Part shown: positions 1-8,645 of the stretch, in pieces | How positions within the stretch are numbered: the stretch's first letter is position 1 | How the letters are laid out: every line of letters begins with the position of its first letter | NCBI RefSeq assembly: GCF_000003605.2 | Contig: NW_003112970.1 | Coordinates: 69,632-90,123, forward strand | Direction: 5' to 3' | Length of the DNA stretch: 20,492 nucleotides | DNA from: Saccoglossus kowalevskii | Lineage: Eukaryota > Hemichordata > Enteropneusta > Harrimaniidae | Made by a program: the position numbers and the translations under genes | The notes under the pieces: model-generated | Told to the model about the DNA's origin: nothing | Databases searched by the model: none | Seen by the model: the letters and a program-made list of their open reading frames with translations, nothing else

Positions 1-292
1 ACGAAGATTTAAAAGTTAGCATCATATGAGATGAATATTTAGCTTCTCTTCCTTTCATTTATGCGCTAGCCACCACGTCTTTACACTGTCATAAAATCCA
101 AGTACATGTATAAGAATAGGACGTCCTGCTAGCCTGTTTGCTTCGAAAATTGGAATAGAGATTTCTCTGCAAGTTTTGTAAAATGGTGGCTGAAACTTTC
201 TAGAAATGAAATTGAACCTGAACCTCACTGATCGCGGCATATTACACAGCATAACTTGGTGATTTTGTTGAGACAACGAGTAAAATACTTAC

Positions 293-323
293 CGTCGCTA
301 ACGCTGCTTTTGGAGGCAGCCAT
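293..323 (-). CDS. Candidate first coding exon of an unidentified minus-strand gene
   Basis: On the minus strand an ATG in a favourable context (ACAACATGGCTGCC, A at -3 and G at +4) opens a frame reading MAASKSSVSD. After 31 coding bases it meets a consensus donor, GTAAGT (287-292), leaving phase 1. The surrounding bases contain more CpG than the flanks. An N-terminus of MAAS type in such a start context, followed by a perfect donor, is typical of an animal first exon. It is not IRE1: the sequence does not resemble the luminal domain, and phase 1 does not fit the phase-0 end of IRE1 exon 3. It could be a gene nested in the IRE1 intron, or chance. No product can be named from ten residues. Confidence 0.3.
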
Positions 324-853
324 GTTGTGTACGCCCTCAACATCAAAATATGTTCAAAGCTTGAGTTCTCGATGTCAAAACTAGCGGATTTCATTCCCTG
401 CAGCTAAGCTTTTCCTGACCAAGCTATGCTGCACGGTGTCAAAGCTGTGATTTTCATTAAAAAGCTACACTTTCATTGGTACCCCTGCATCTGTCACTGA
501 TTCAGATCAAGGTAATAACATGACATCACTAAAAACCCTAGCATTACAATCTGAGCTAATTATTTATTCTAAGCATGCTCAGTTGTTCTATGAGTGGTGT
601 TGGGAGAGGTAGTTTTGAATGAAAATCATGAAAAAGACCCACTTAGGATTTTCAGATCTGAATAAAAAAATTACGTGCATATTCGGCAGAGACTAGTTCA
701 TCAACCTGCCGAGTTTACCTCATATTTTCAAATTTGTTTTGATAACCTACAGTGGATATTCCTAGTTGTTAAGAATATTTAAACAACCAAGCTGATGATT
801 GTAAACATATCTAGTTTATAATATCATGTTTTTATCTTTACTTCATTACAGAC

Positions 854-1075
854 TAGCTCCCAGGTACCAGTACATCTATTAACATGCTTGGAACAGTTCT
901 TCAATTCAAGCAGAACTACGGGTTAACAATATTAAAATGTACATGTACACTGTAAACTGTTTTTACATTTTACGTTAATATATTTTTGTAATTTCATGAT
1001 TTAGGAACTTCGAGAGAAAGAAAATTTTTGAAATTCACAGCAACTATTTGTACATGATTTCCGCAACCCATAAAA
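854..1075 (+). repeat. Dispersed repeat, copy 1 (pair with 4140-4370)
   Basis: The segment begins TAGCTCCCAGGTACC and runs through GCAGAACTAC, TTTTTGTAATTT and GAAATTCACAGCAACT. The same blocks occur in the same order and orientation at 4140-4370, with many substitutions and small gaps between them. It looks like an old interspersed element of about 220 bp. No terminal repeats or coding frame could be seen, so the element class is unknown. Confidence 0.65.
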
Positions 1076-1859
1076 TTTGCAAAAAATTTCTATGGTAAAA
1101 AGGTCATGTCTCCAAATTTTTTTTGTTACGGTATTTGTCTGATAGCCTGCCTTGAGCAATGTTTAGAAGAGCTGCTCATATTTTTTAGGTGAGTAATAGC
1201 TCAAAAACATCAGTAAGGACAATCTTTTAGCATTGAATTCGGTAAAAAAAAACAGCATGATGTTTTTAAAAGAAACAGGAAATTGTGTATTCCATATACT
1301 TGAAATACATAAATTGAACTGGCGCCAGGATAGAGTGAAATGTTCTAAAAATTACTCCTACATGTACCGGTATCACTTATATCACATTTCTAAAACTTTG
1401 ATCTGCTCTAGACATTTTCTGTGACTCCTAAACTGATAGCAGTTTTTTTGTAACCAAAAGATCACTCACTTGCTGATACATGGATGAGCAGTGTATACAA
1501 TATGGTAAATAATATGGTTAGAAATTACTATTGAGGGAAATATTACTCCTAACATTGTATATCAATAAAATTGTATATTATGAAACAAAAGCACAAAGTT
1601 GCTGATCAAAATCAATAAATCTGTAACACTTTTGAAACAAAAAATGAGACAAAGTTGTTTTTCTATTAATTAGGTCAAATACCCAGGATCGACTTTAAAA
1701 TATTTTCTATCAGCAAGCTGTCATATTTAAAAGCACACATAACAATTAATTGGGACACATGCTTCAGATCAGAGTATGATTGTGTTGCAGGGAACTCAGA
1801 TTAACATGTATCACTAATTATAAGCATAATCAAACAGTCACATGAATAAAATGACGTAC

Positions 1860-1960
1860 TTTCAAGCCTTCTGTACCGAGAGCATATAAACTGCCATCTT
1901 TTGGATCCGGTAGGAATGATGGACCTCTAGCATACTCTGAAGGAACTTTTAATACAGGAT
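1860..1960 (-). CDS. ERN1: IRE1 (ER stress sensor kinase/RNase), exon 3, luminal domain
   Basis: Codes on the minus strand for residues 70-103 of the protein assembled here. It follows a CTACCAG acceptor (1961-1967) and ends at a GTACGT donor (1854-1859). Joined to exon 2, the split codon G|AT gives Asp, and the exon reads DPVLKVPSEY, then FLPDPKDGSLYALG and TEGLK. This matches the IRE1 luminal pattern DPVLxVP...FLPDPxDGSLYxLG. In the family this is part of the beta-rich core luminal domain, which faces the ER lumen and oligomerises when unfolded protein accumulates. The exon is 101 nt, enters in phase 1 and leaves in phase 0. The PERK luminal domain is related, but the close match to the IRE1 DGSLYxLG motif makes IRE1 much the better call. 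Confidence 0.93.
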
Positions 1961-2373
1961 CTGGTAGAAAATAATAACAACAGTTAATGAGATATCACAT
2001 CAGTTTATTAAGCCTACGGTCCAAATAGCAAACTGGTTTCTGGATCGACATTTTAAACATTTAAAGCAATGTAATACTGTAAAATACTTTATTTTTGCTT
2101 GGAATTAATTATCGCTATTTTCGCTGAAAGAATGATTCTGTGAAAATAAAATCCAGCGAATCTACCTTTTTTCCACCATTTTACAATTCAACTCATCAAA
2201 AATCAGTGAAAATACATTCCATACAAAATACCCAAAAAGTCTTTTAAGCAAAAATTAATTTATTCAACCTAGTCACAATTAGATCTAGAATCAACCAATC
2301 ATAAGATCATTGGAACTACCACTAAGATACCTTGCAATCAATTATAATACTTTAATTGTTACAGGACATATAC
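1961..2373 (-). other. ERN1: IRE1 intron 2
   Basis: A 413-bp phase-1 intron between exons 2 and 3. The minus-strand donor is GTATAT (2368-2373) and the acceptor is TTTTCTACCAG. It splits the Asp codon after TLKE. About half of it is a MITE-like repeat (2075-2255). No coding potential is visible. Confidence 0.85.
2075..2255 (-). repeat. TACTGTAAAATA-type MITE, copy 1 (inverted relative to 17740-17925)
   Basis: The plus strand begins TACTGTAAAATAC and contains TTTTCGCTGAAAG, GTGAAAATAAAATCCAGCGA and CCATACAAAATACCCAAAAA. Its reverse complement lines up over most of its length with 17740-17925, through the shared blocks TTTTGTATGGAAT, TATTTTCACTGAT and GCTGGATTTTATTTTC. Small size, absence of coding content and a conserved TACTGTAAAATA end suggest a non-autonomous DNA transposon. 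It lies inside IRE1 intron 2. Single TACTGTAAAA ends also occur near 5325 and 6987. Confidence 0.65.
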
Positions 2374-2500
2374 CTTCTTTTAAAGTCCACAAAGTGATAC
2401 CAGTGTTTTTATTCACAGCATGCATTCTACCATCAAGAGTGGAAACCAATAAGACTGATTCTTGTCCAACATAGGGAATGGTCAGCCTTCCAGTATTTTT
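2374..2500 (-). CDS. ERN1: IRE1 (ER stress sensor kinase/RNase), exon 2, start of luminal domain
   Basis: Codes on the minus strand for residues 28-69 plus the first base of codon 70. A strong acceptor precedes it (a CTTTTTCTTTTAG tract at 2501-2513) and a GTATAT donor follows. The translation contains IPYVGQESVLLVSTLDG and then RMHAVNKNTGITLWTLKE. The pattern VSTLDGxxHAVxKxTGxxxWTLKE is the hallmark first beta-propeller-like segment of the IRE1 luminal domain, and by recollection it aligns with the human ERN1 N-terminus without gaps in the core. IRE1 is a type I ER membrane protein. Its cytosolic kinase and RNase parts, which splice XBP1 mRNA, are encoded outside this window. Entry phase is 0, exit phase is 1. 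Confidence 0.95.
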
Positions 2501-3104
2501 CTAAAAGAAAAAGAAAAATTATTAGAACATAATTCAGGCTTTCTTTGTATTGTTGAAACAAGTCAAGTCATGACATGATAGAGTCCCTGTTATTAAACAA
2601 AACTGAAATCAGTCAGCCATTTTGAATCAGAACTTGAAATGAATGCATGTGTGACACATATTATGTAGTTGTAAATTTTATTGCAATCAGTCGAGACATG
2701 TCCAAGATGATGGCATTCGTTAATACAAAATGTCCATCAATTGACAATTTAGATTCCAATTAGAAAAACAAAATGCTATCCTGTTGTGTTCAATTTAAAT
2801 ACGGTATACATGTATGTACAAAATTTTAACAACAGCAGTCCGTGTATGTATGACCGGAATCCAGAATTTTGAAGCATTTTTAACATTATTAAAATGGTCA
2901 TCATTTTTACTTGAATTGTCAAACTAATGCATGTGCATGAAATGTAAATTGCTTAATTTTTGCTGACATCATGTCGTAAGACCCAGTAATTTTCTCAGCT
3001 ACAAAATTTTTGATTTCAACAACTTGTTAAATTTGCAAAAATGTCTTCAATCTTACTCAAAATTAAGTCTACAGTATGCGACGTATGTATGACGTATGCA
3101 CAAA

Positions 3105-3258
3105 GTCTGAATGTGATTGGTCAAATCTGGAAAAGTATTTATTAAATCAAAATGTCTGCCAGTTGGTCATTTGGAATCTGATTTTTAAAAATCAATGTAT
3201 TCAAATTAATCCATATAGAAAGATCTGGTTGTGGAATGACAGAAATGCTTGATTTTAA
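3105..3258 (+). repeat. Dispersed repeat with ATGTGATTGGTCA core, copy 1
   Basis: Shares, in order, the blocks GAATGTGATTGGTCA, TTAAAACAAAATG-like, TTTGGAATCTGAT-like and AGAAATGCTTGATTTTAA with 3545-3760 on the same strand. Divergence is substantial. A still weaker relative containing CAGCCATTTTGAATC may lie near 2575-2650. The copy stops where the MITE at 3260 begins, so the MITE may have inserted into it. Confidence 0.5.
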
Positions 3259-3259
3259 C

Positions 3260-3486
3260 TTCTCACCACAAGCCTTTCACACACAAATTTTTCTGTTGTC
3301 GTATATTCTTCAATATATCTGGAAATGGACCCTAATTTTGGAGCCAACAGACAAAATTTGTGTCAATTTTCAATTTTCACTTGAAAGATTTGGCTATTTT
3401 TGTCCCAATCTTCTGAAGGAAAAAGCAGGCTTTAAACGGGACTGTTTTGTGAATTTGTGATGAAAAGAGGGAACTGGTGGTGAAAA
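3260..3486 (+). mobile_element. Non-autonomous DNA transposon (MITE) with CACCACCAG inverted ends, copy 1
   Basis: A 227-bp element beginning TTCTCACCACAAG and ending CTGGTGGTGAAAA; the ends are imperfect inverted repeats of about 13 bp. The reverse complement of 18751-18987 aligns along the whole length. Shared stretches include ACCCTAATTTTGGAGCCAAC, TTTGGCTATTTTTGT and TTTGTGAATTTGTGATGAAA. The second copy has better preserved ends (TTTTCACCACCAG and CTGGTGGTAAAAA). A 74-codon open frame overlapping it is not a gene. No clear target-site duplication could be seen, so the superfamily is not assigned. Confidence 0.7.
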
Positions 3487-3544
3487 GGCATTAGCATTAT
3501 TAACATTTAAGTGGCTAGCCAAATGAATACATATATGTATTCCT

Positions 3545-3760
3545 TAAGTTCGAATGTGATTGGTCAAGGCAGGTCAGCGATATGGCTCCAGAACAGCATT
3601 TGTTAAAACAAAATGGCCACATGCTATTGACCATTCATCCATTTTGAATCTGATATAAAAAACAAAATGGTTTGCATCATGGTCTCATAATAACATATAT
3701 ACCAAGTTTGGAAAAAAAATTGGTACCATAATTGTAGAAATGCTTGATTTTAATGAATTT
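3545..3760 (+). repeat. Dispersed repeat with ATGTGATTGGTCA core, copy 2
   Basis: Begins GTTCGAATGTGATTGGTCA and contains CATTTGTTAAAACAAAATGG, CCATTTTGAATCTGAT and AGAAATGCTTGATTTTAA. These blocks match 3105-3258 in order. It is slightly longer than the first copy and is not interrupted by the MITE. Confidence 0.5.
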
Positions 3761-4139
3761 TACGCACTATTTAGCCATCTAGAATCAAATAAAATAAAAT
3801 GTATATTGTATGCTTAAAGTATAAATGCACTCAGAGATACACACAAACCTAGGTACTATCAGTAATATAAAATTCACCTTGGTGAAACAAAAGCATGGCT
3901 TTCACTGCTAACAATGGAAATCAAAGAGAGCTTCTACATGTATCCAATATACAACATACGTATGATTTATGGTTGATAATTTTAATGATTTGATTTTAAA
4001 TCATTGACATACAAGCAAGACAAACCAAATCAAAATTTTTGAAAAATGGATGAAACTGTATACTGATGAGTAACATACAGACATGGAATGCCAAGACACA
4101 CAGACATCATACCAAGCTGATCATAAAAATATTTAATAG

Positions 4140-4370
4140 GTTAGCTTCCAGGTACCGTTACCTTTTAGTATGATGCTCAGAACAGTTCAATTGAAGCAGA
4201 ACTACTACGTATTGGTTAACTCTGATGAACAATACAATGTACACATACATTGCAAATCGTTATATTTTTACCTCAATATTTTTTTGTAATTTGATAATTT
4301 AAGCACTTTCATGAGGAGGAAAGTTTGTGAAATTCACAGCAACTCCTTGTCTTAAGGACCCCTATGAAAT
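4140..4370 (+). repeat. Dispersed repeat, copy 2 (pair with 854-1075)
   Basis: Begins GTTAGCTTCCAGGTACC and ends near GAAATTCACAGCAACT and a CCCCTATGAAAT block. It matches 854-1075 in the same orientation over about 220 bp. The two copies lie in different IRE1 introns, so they record separate insertions rather than a local duplication. An overlapping 65-codon open frame (4327-4524) is not credible as a gene. Confidence 0.65.
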
Positions 4371-5794
4371 GTTTACTCGTCTTCAACACAATTTTTTCCG
4401 ATTCTTCAAACTCATGACATCTCAAAGTCAATGTCCACAAGTGAAGGTGACAAAGACTCTAACAACAATGACGCTAAATTATCAATTGTTGATTTCATAC
4501 GCATGTATTTACAAACTTTTGTAATAAATACAGTAGTACTATAAATTCATTTGATATGCCTGGCAGATGGTTTGAAATTCATGTTACTCAAAAGGTCAAC
4601 AATATGTCACAAACAAATACACTGAAACGTGCAGGTCTGTATGTAAAAACACATAGAAACTAATTTAATATTGTCATTTGTTGTGAATAATTATATTTTT
4701 AGCTCTTTTTAAACAATTCTACATTAAAATAGAACACCGCAATTGTTTAAGACTTAGTCTTCCTAAACTAAGCTGCTTTCTAGAAAAACATGCAAATTTG
4801 TGAAAAATGTACAAAATATGTTGTACCATCTTAATTTTTTATCATTATCACAAATAATGCTATTTAAATTAAATACTATTCCTTAACAATGTTATTTTAA
4901 TCATCAAATATGAAAAACAACAACAATAATAAATGAATTAAATTTTAGTAAAATTTAAACAAAACAGTTTGTTGTTCATTAACAACTTAAAATTGAAAAA
5001 TAACAATTTTAGAATGAAATTTGTATTATAAGAATAATTGTAAAAGTTGTTTCACATTGCCAGAATATATTAAGATAATTAATTGCTACAATGACCTTTA
5101 TTCAGTCTAAATATTCTCTCTATACGTATTATTTGTTCAATACAATATGGTTCAACTGAAATGATGAGTTAATTGAGTGAGTCTGGTAATCAAAAAATGT
5201 AGTTTCACAATGAGATGTACATGTACAGGTAGTACTAAAAACTATCACGCATTGACTAGTCATAGTTATAATTATTATTATTAATAAATGAAATGGAACA
5301 ATAATTACTAAAGACATTGTTTACTGTAAAATCTATATTAGAAGTCATGACTTATTAAAATGTTACAATACAACAGAAGAATGTGGATTTTATTTGAGGA
5401 ATGGTGACTGTTTTGTTGTGAATTGTTCGAAAAGAATGTGTGCATCCTTCTATTAGGGATGCCCCTTTAGTACAGATTTGACAATACTATTTACCATTTA
5501 CTATATATTAAAGTCATTGCTATCAAAATATCCAGAGTAAATGCCCAATAGAAGTAGTACATGTATGTAGTTTAACTCTTTTGAGTGTCAACTTTTGGCA
5601 CCATTCACAAGAAATATTTCTGTACAGTCTGCTCCTGACATGAAATATTAATAAAAATTATTATCAAAACCTAGAAGCCAATGTCTACTGTCTACTAATA
5701 CTGTCTGTACATTTTGTATGATTCAAAATGTGCAAAAATTGACAATGAATTTTGGCAGGTTATAATAATTATCATACAATTGAGAAAGGTTGGC

Positions 5795-5809
5795 AAAAAA
5801 AAAAAAAAA
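5795..5809 (+). repeat. Poly(A) run of 15
   Basis: An uninterrupted run of 15 A bases. It could be the tail of an old retroposed insertion, but the sequence just upstream shows no recognisable retroelement. Confidence 0.5.
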
Positions 5810-7092
5810 TAGAAAATCAAATTTGTAAACAATATTTGCTATTTTAAAATGAGATTGAAGATGAATTACACTTTTTACTACTTTGTTCTAAATATCATAG
5901 GCCACCAAAAAACCCTGACAGATATTGCATTCCCGGCTAAAATCACCAATTCATTCCAGAAACTTGTATACGCAATTAACAATAGAGATGAGGAAATGAT
6001 CAAAAGCATTGAAGTTTTGAAGAAGCTTCACAACACAAAAAAATGTATCACTTTCAAATTTGTATTTATTGCTAACAACTAATAGAAATGTTACTGTTAC
6101 TTTTACATGGAACGTTTACATTTGTGATGTGTGTTTTTTTTGTCGTATTTACCTCACAGTGCAAATATCATCTCCTATTTCACTGAGATTAGGTTTTTTC
6201 ACCATTACGCATATAAAATTATTCTAAAATTGATTATATTTCTGCAAAAGAGCACTATTTTTTTTTGTGATGTTCATGACATGTATGTTTCAGTGAACAA
6301 GGCAAAAGCCAAGAAAACCAGTCTTACGACATCATTTTTATTTCTTCCACAGCATAACCATGTGCATGTGGTTACTAATAGAGCAAATACAGTGATTAGT
6401 TATAACAAGGCCACCCTCACTATGGCCTTAAGGGCAATGATCAATAGATTGAAAAGGGAATGTGTTTCCCATTGGAGCCTACATCCAGACTACTAATACA
6501 TGTGCCAGTACTTGGAAATATATGACTAAATTAAGAAGACAAAAGTATGTAAAGAGGGTTGAAACCAGTTCTGTCTTCTATTTTGTACTTCTAAGATTGT
6601 ATGATTCACTTATAATTCAATTTTAAAAATTAGCCCATTTGTCATGTGAGTTCATGTACGTGCCATTCTACATATATATCCATGATTACTGATAAGAAAT
6701 TGACAAACTATGGTAGCCATGGTATTCAGTACGTATATAAACTAAAGGGGAAGGGGTGGGAAGCTTATTCAACATTTTTAACTGACAGCTAATTTCAGAA
6801 AACAAAGACTCCATAATAGATAACATACGACAAAGGGGCTGCGATAACACATACAAGCAACCAGACTGTGCCAGGGATGGTTGAAAATCTGAATTAAAAA
6901 CAATCATACTATTACCAAATCTGTAAAAAATTAATATGGTCATCTTTTATAAGAACTAAAGCATATATATCGTATGTGCTACTTTACTGTAAAAATTCTA
7001 ATTTTAGGAGTTTTGGAGTAAGAATTTTGACACTTTTATGTATTTTGACCCAAAAAAAGAAAGTAATTTTCTATCATCAAGATTTTGATTAC

Positions 7093-7113
7093 AAAAAAAA
7101 AAAAAAAAAAAAA
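7093..7113 (+). repeat. Poly(A) run of 21
   Basis: An uninterrupted run of 21 A bases inside IRE1 intron 1. It is long for an ageing genome, and on the IRE1 transcript it reads as a U tract. No retroelement body could be identified next to it. Confidence 0.6.
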
Positions 7114-7455
7114 TTAGGCAGATTTAGTTTTTGAAGAATCATGAAATGTGAGCAAAGCTGACTTTGACACTTGAAGGATAAATTTTTGCTGTAGATTTTG
7201 TGAAATTGGCGATGTTGACTATGTTTAGACATCGTGTCAAATTTGTAATTGTTTTATTGTTCGAAAGGAATCATGGAATGTATGAAATATTATACAACAA
7301 TCGACCATGGAAGATTCTCACGCTTCGATATAAATCAAAAGAAGATGCTCTATAGAAGACATTTGGTAACATCCATTATTCATGAGTTTTTGCAGGTTTT
7401 CTTAAGTCATATGTCTATGCATGCTAAACATGTGGTGATTGGGCTAGTGGTTTTT

Positions 7456-7541
7456 AACCATCATTTGAATTTTATAAACATTTATATAAAAACATTTATG
7501 CCTTTATGAAATGCATTTATAAATGTTTTACCAAATGGTTT
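7456..7541. repeat. Imperfect inverted repeat (hairpin)
   Basis: AAACATTTATA at 7476-7486 has an exact reverse complement at 7518-7528. The outer parts pair again: AACCATCATTTG at 7456-7467 against CCAAATGGTTT at 7531-7541, with small bulges. The loop is about 31 bases. It is probably a MITE remnant or a simple fold-back. Confidence 0.5.
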
Positions 7542-7644
7542 TTATAGCTAATTAAAACATCTTCTTTGGATTGAATGAAGCACAAGGATTTCCTTGTGAT
7601 AAATATTTTATAAATATGTCCCCGAACTTTAACCTCACTCAAGA

Positions 7645-7719
7645 CACTCTCCATTCAATTGCATATGTCCCCTCTAGATATAGTTATAGGAGGGGCATAT
7701 ACAATTAATATGGGGAGTG
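7645..7719. repeat. Compact 75-nt hairpin with near-complementary arms of 32-33 nt
   Basis: The left arm (7645-7676) runs CACTCTCC, AATTGCATATG and CCCCTC to TA. The reverse complement of the right arm (7687-7719) reads CACTCCCC, AATTGTATATG and CCCCTCC, then TA. The arms differ only by a few mismatches, one of them a possible G-U pair, and small bulges, around a 10-nt loop (7677-7686). The size and shape are like an animal pre-miRNA, and equally like a tiny fold-back transposon. It sits in IRE1 intron 1. Confidence 0.65.
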
Positions 7720-8399
7720 CTGCAGGATAGGGGTACAATTAGTGTTAGGAGGTACAAAAGGAATTCTTCCCTTATAAATGTAAATCCATGCTTTCATGAA
7801 ATGCACAGTAACATACAAACATAAACTTAAAATCATTGAAGTGCAGTACATCCATAAATCATACTTCAAAGAAGAGAAATTGCTCCTTCACTTTCATTCA
7901 ACATGCACATAATCTACAGTAACAGTCGATTATTTTACTGCCAACTATGAGTCAAGGCATTGACGACAACAGGTTGACGTGTACTTGTCCGAGGGAACCC
8001 CCGGATGATGTAATCATGACCACCCATGTTCATTATGCTATAACGTGCAGTGATACTACCGGTATACCACAAAAAACGCCAGAAAATAAAATATGCATTA
8101 GCTAATGGCGAGCCTTCAAAACAGGAAGTGATAACATCGTGATTACTGTACTCTGGGGGAAAGGGAACACAGAAAATATTGCCGATCCGCCGATCGAACA
8201 AAACAAAGATATCGGTGTCGTTTACATGCGATACTACACGAGACCACTATTCAATTGTCACGCCGCGTAGGAATGCCGTATTGCTGGAATACACATATTT
8301 TATAAACAGGGTACACATACATGTATAATAGTAAAATTAATACCGAACCGTACGATTTGCAACAACATTTGCATTTTGTAATCATCGTGCACTTCTCAC

Positions 8400-8480
8400 C
8401 TTATCTGCTGTTCCTACTCGGATTTCAAAGGCGAAGAACACCAGTATCGTGGTAAGAAGGTGTCTGCACAACCACTGCAT
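8400..8480 (-). CDS. ERN1: IRE1 (ER stress sensor kinase/RNase), exon 1, signal peptide
   Basis: On the minus strand the ATG at 8480-8478 opens a 27-codon frame starting MQWLCRHLLTTILVFFAF and ending GTADK at a GTGAGA donor. It has a short polar start with Arg and His, a hydrophobic core and small residues near Gly-Thr-Ala, which is a classic signal peptide and is required for a type I ER protein. An in-frame TAA lies 12 nt before the ATG, so this is the first possible Met. The phase-0 end joins exon 2 in frame, putting the conserved STLDG motif near residue 48, about the spacing seen in animal IRE1. No sequence motif other than the signal peptide identifies this exon; the link rests on phase, position and strand. 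Confidence 0.8.
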
Positions 8481-8583
8481 ATTTATGTCCCGTTATGGCG
8501 AATATAGCATGAAATTACACGACAAATTAGACAGCACAACACATCTTCATTTTCACACGCTCGTTTAAAAGTTTTGTTATTGT

Positions 8584-8645
8584 AAAGCGGAAGTGACGTT
8601 TTTTGGTTTTGCTCGAACATTGCGTATTCATTGCTGATTGGTTTA
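8584..8645 (-). promoter_or_regulatory. ERN1: IRE1 proximal promoter: CCAAT box and ETS/CRE-like element
   Basis: Read toward IRE1, an ACCAATCAGC sequence (8635-8643) lies about 155 nt before the start codon. Then comes ACGTCACTTCCG (8588-8599), a CRE-like TGACGT fused to an ETS-like CGGAAGT. The area is richer in CpG than most of the window. Overlapping ETS and CRE sites with a CCAAT box are common at TATA-less housekeeping promoters. An ER-stress ERSE (CCAAT-N9-CCACG) is not present at this CCAAT box. The transcription start is inferred to lie around 8500-8570. Confidence 0.5.

Larger units (their letters stand above)
1..1859 (-). other. ERN1: IRE1 intron 3 (partial; continues left of window)
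   Basis: This is the stretch after IRE1 exon 3 in transcript order. It starts with a GTACGT donor on the minus strand (1854-1859). In IRE1 proteins the next exon should encode a segment like LPFTIPEL; I looked for it on the minus strand here and did not find it, so the intron probably runs past position 1. The stretch holds a possible unrelated first exon (293-323) and one copy of a dispersed repeat (854-1075). The rest is AT-rich DNA without recognisable coding content. An open frame at 55-276 on the minus strand has no ATG at its upstream end and no family I recognise. Confidence 0.6.
2501..8399 (-). other. ERN1: IRE1 intron 1 (large, repeat-rich)
   Basis: A 5.9-kb phase-0 intron between the signal-peptide exon and the luminal-domain exon, with donor GTGAGA (8394-8399) and acceptor TTTTAG. 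It holds a dispersed repeat pair near 3105-3258 and 3545-3760, a TIR-bearing MITE (3260-3486), a repeat copy (4140-4370), A-runs of 15 and 21 bases (5795-5809, 7093-7113) and two hairpins (7456-7541, 7645-7719). Its first 250 bases in transcript order are CpG-richer than the rest. Between these elements I see no exon. A 77-codon ATG frame at 5849-6082 (+) has no recognisable homology. Confidence 0.8.

Noticed and set aside
55-276. Minus-strand 73-codon open frame just downstream of the candidate first exon
   Set aside because: It begins at TTG, has no recognised family, and does not match the missing IRE1 exon. It lies beyond the GTAAGT donor, so it is treated as intron.
5849-6082. 77-codon plus-strand ATG frame with a helix-like, charged second half
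   Set aside because: Its composition looks somewhat protein-like, but there is no known homology, promoter or splice context, and it lies antisense in an IRE1 intron. Chance is more likely.
6131-6496. 121-codon plus-strand open frame, the second longest in the window
   Set aside because: It has no ATG at its start, low-complexity AT-rich content and no recognisable domain. It shares a 17-base stretch (ACTAATAGAGCAAATAC) with about 15483-15499, too short to define a repeat.
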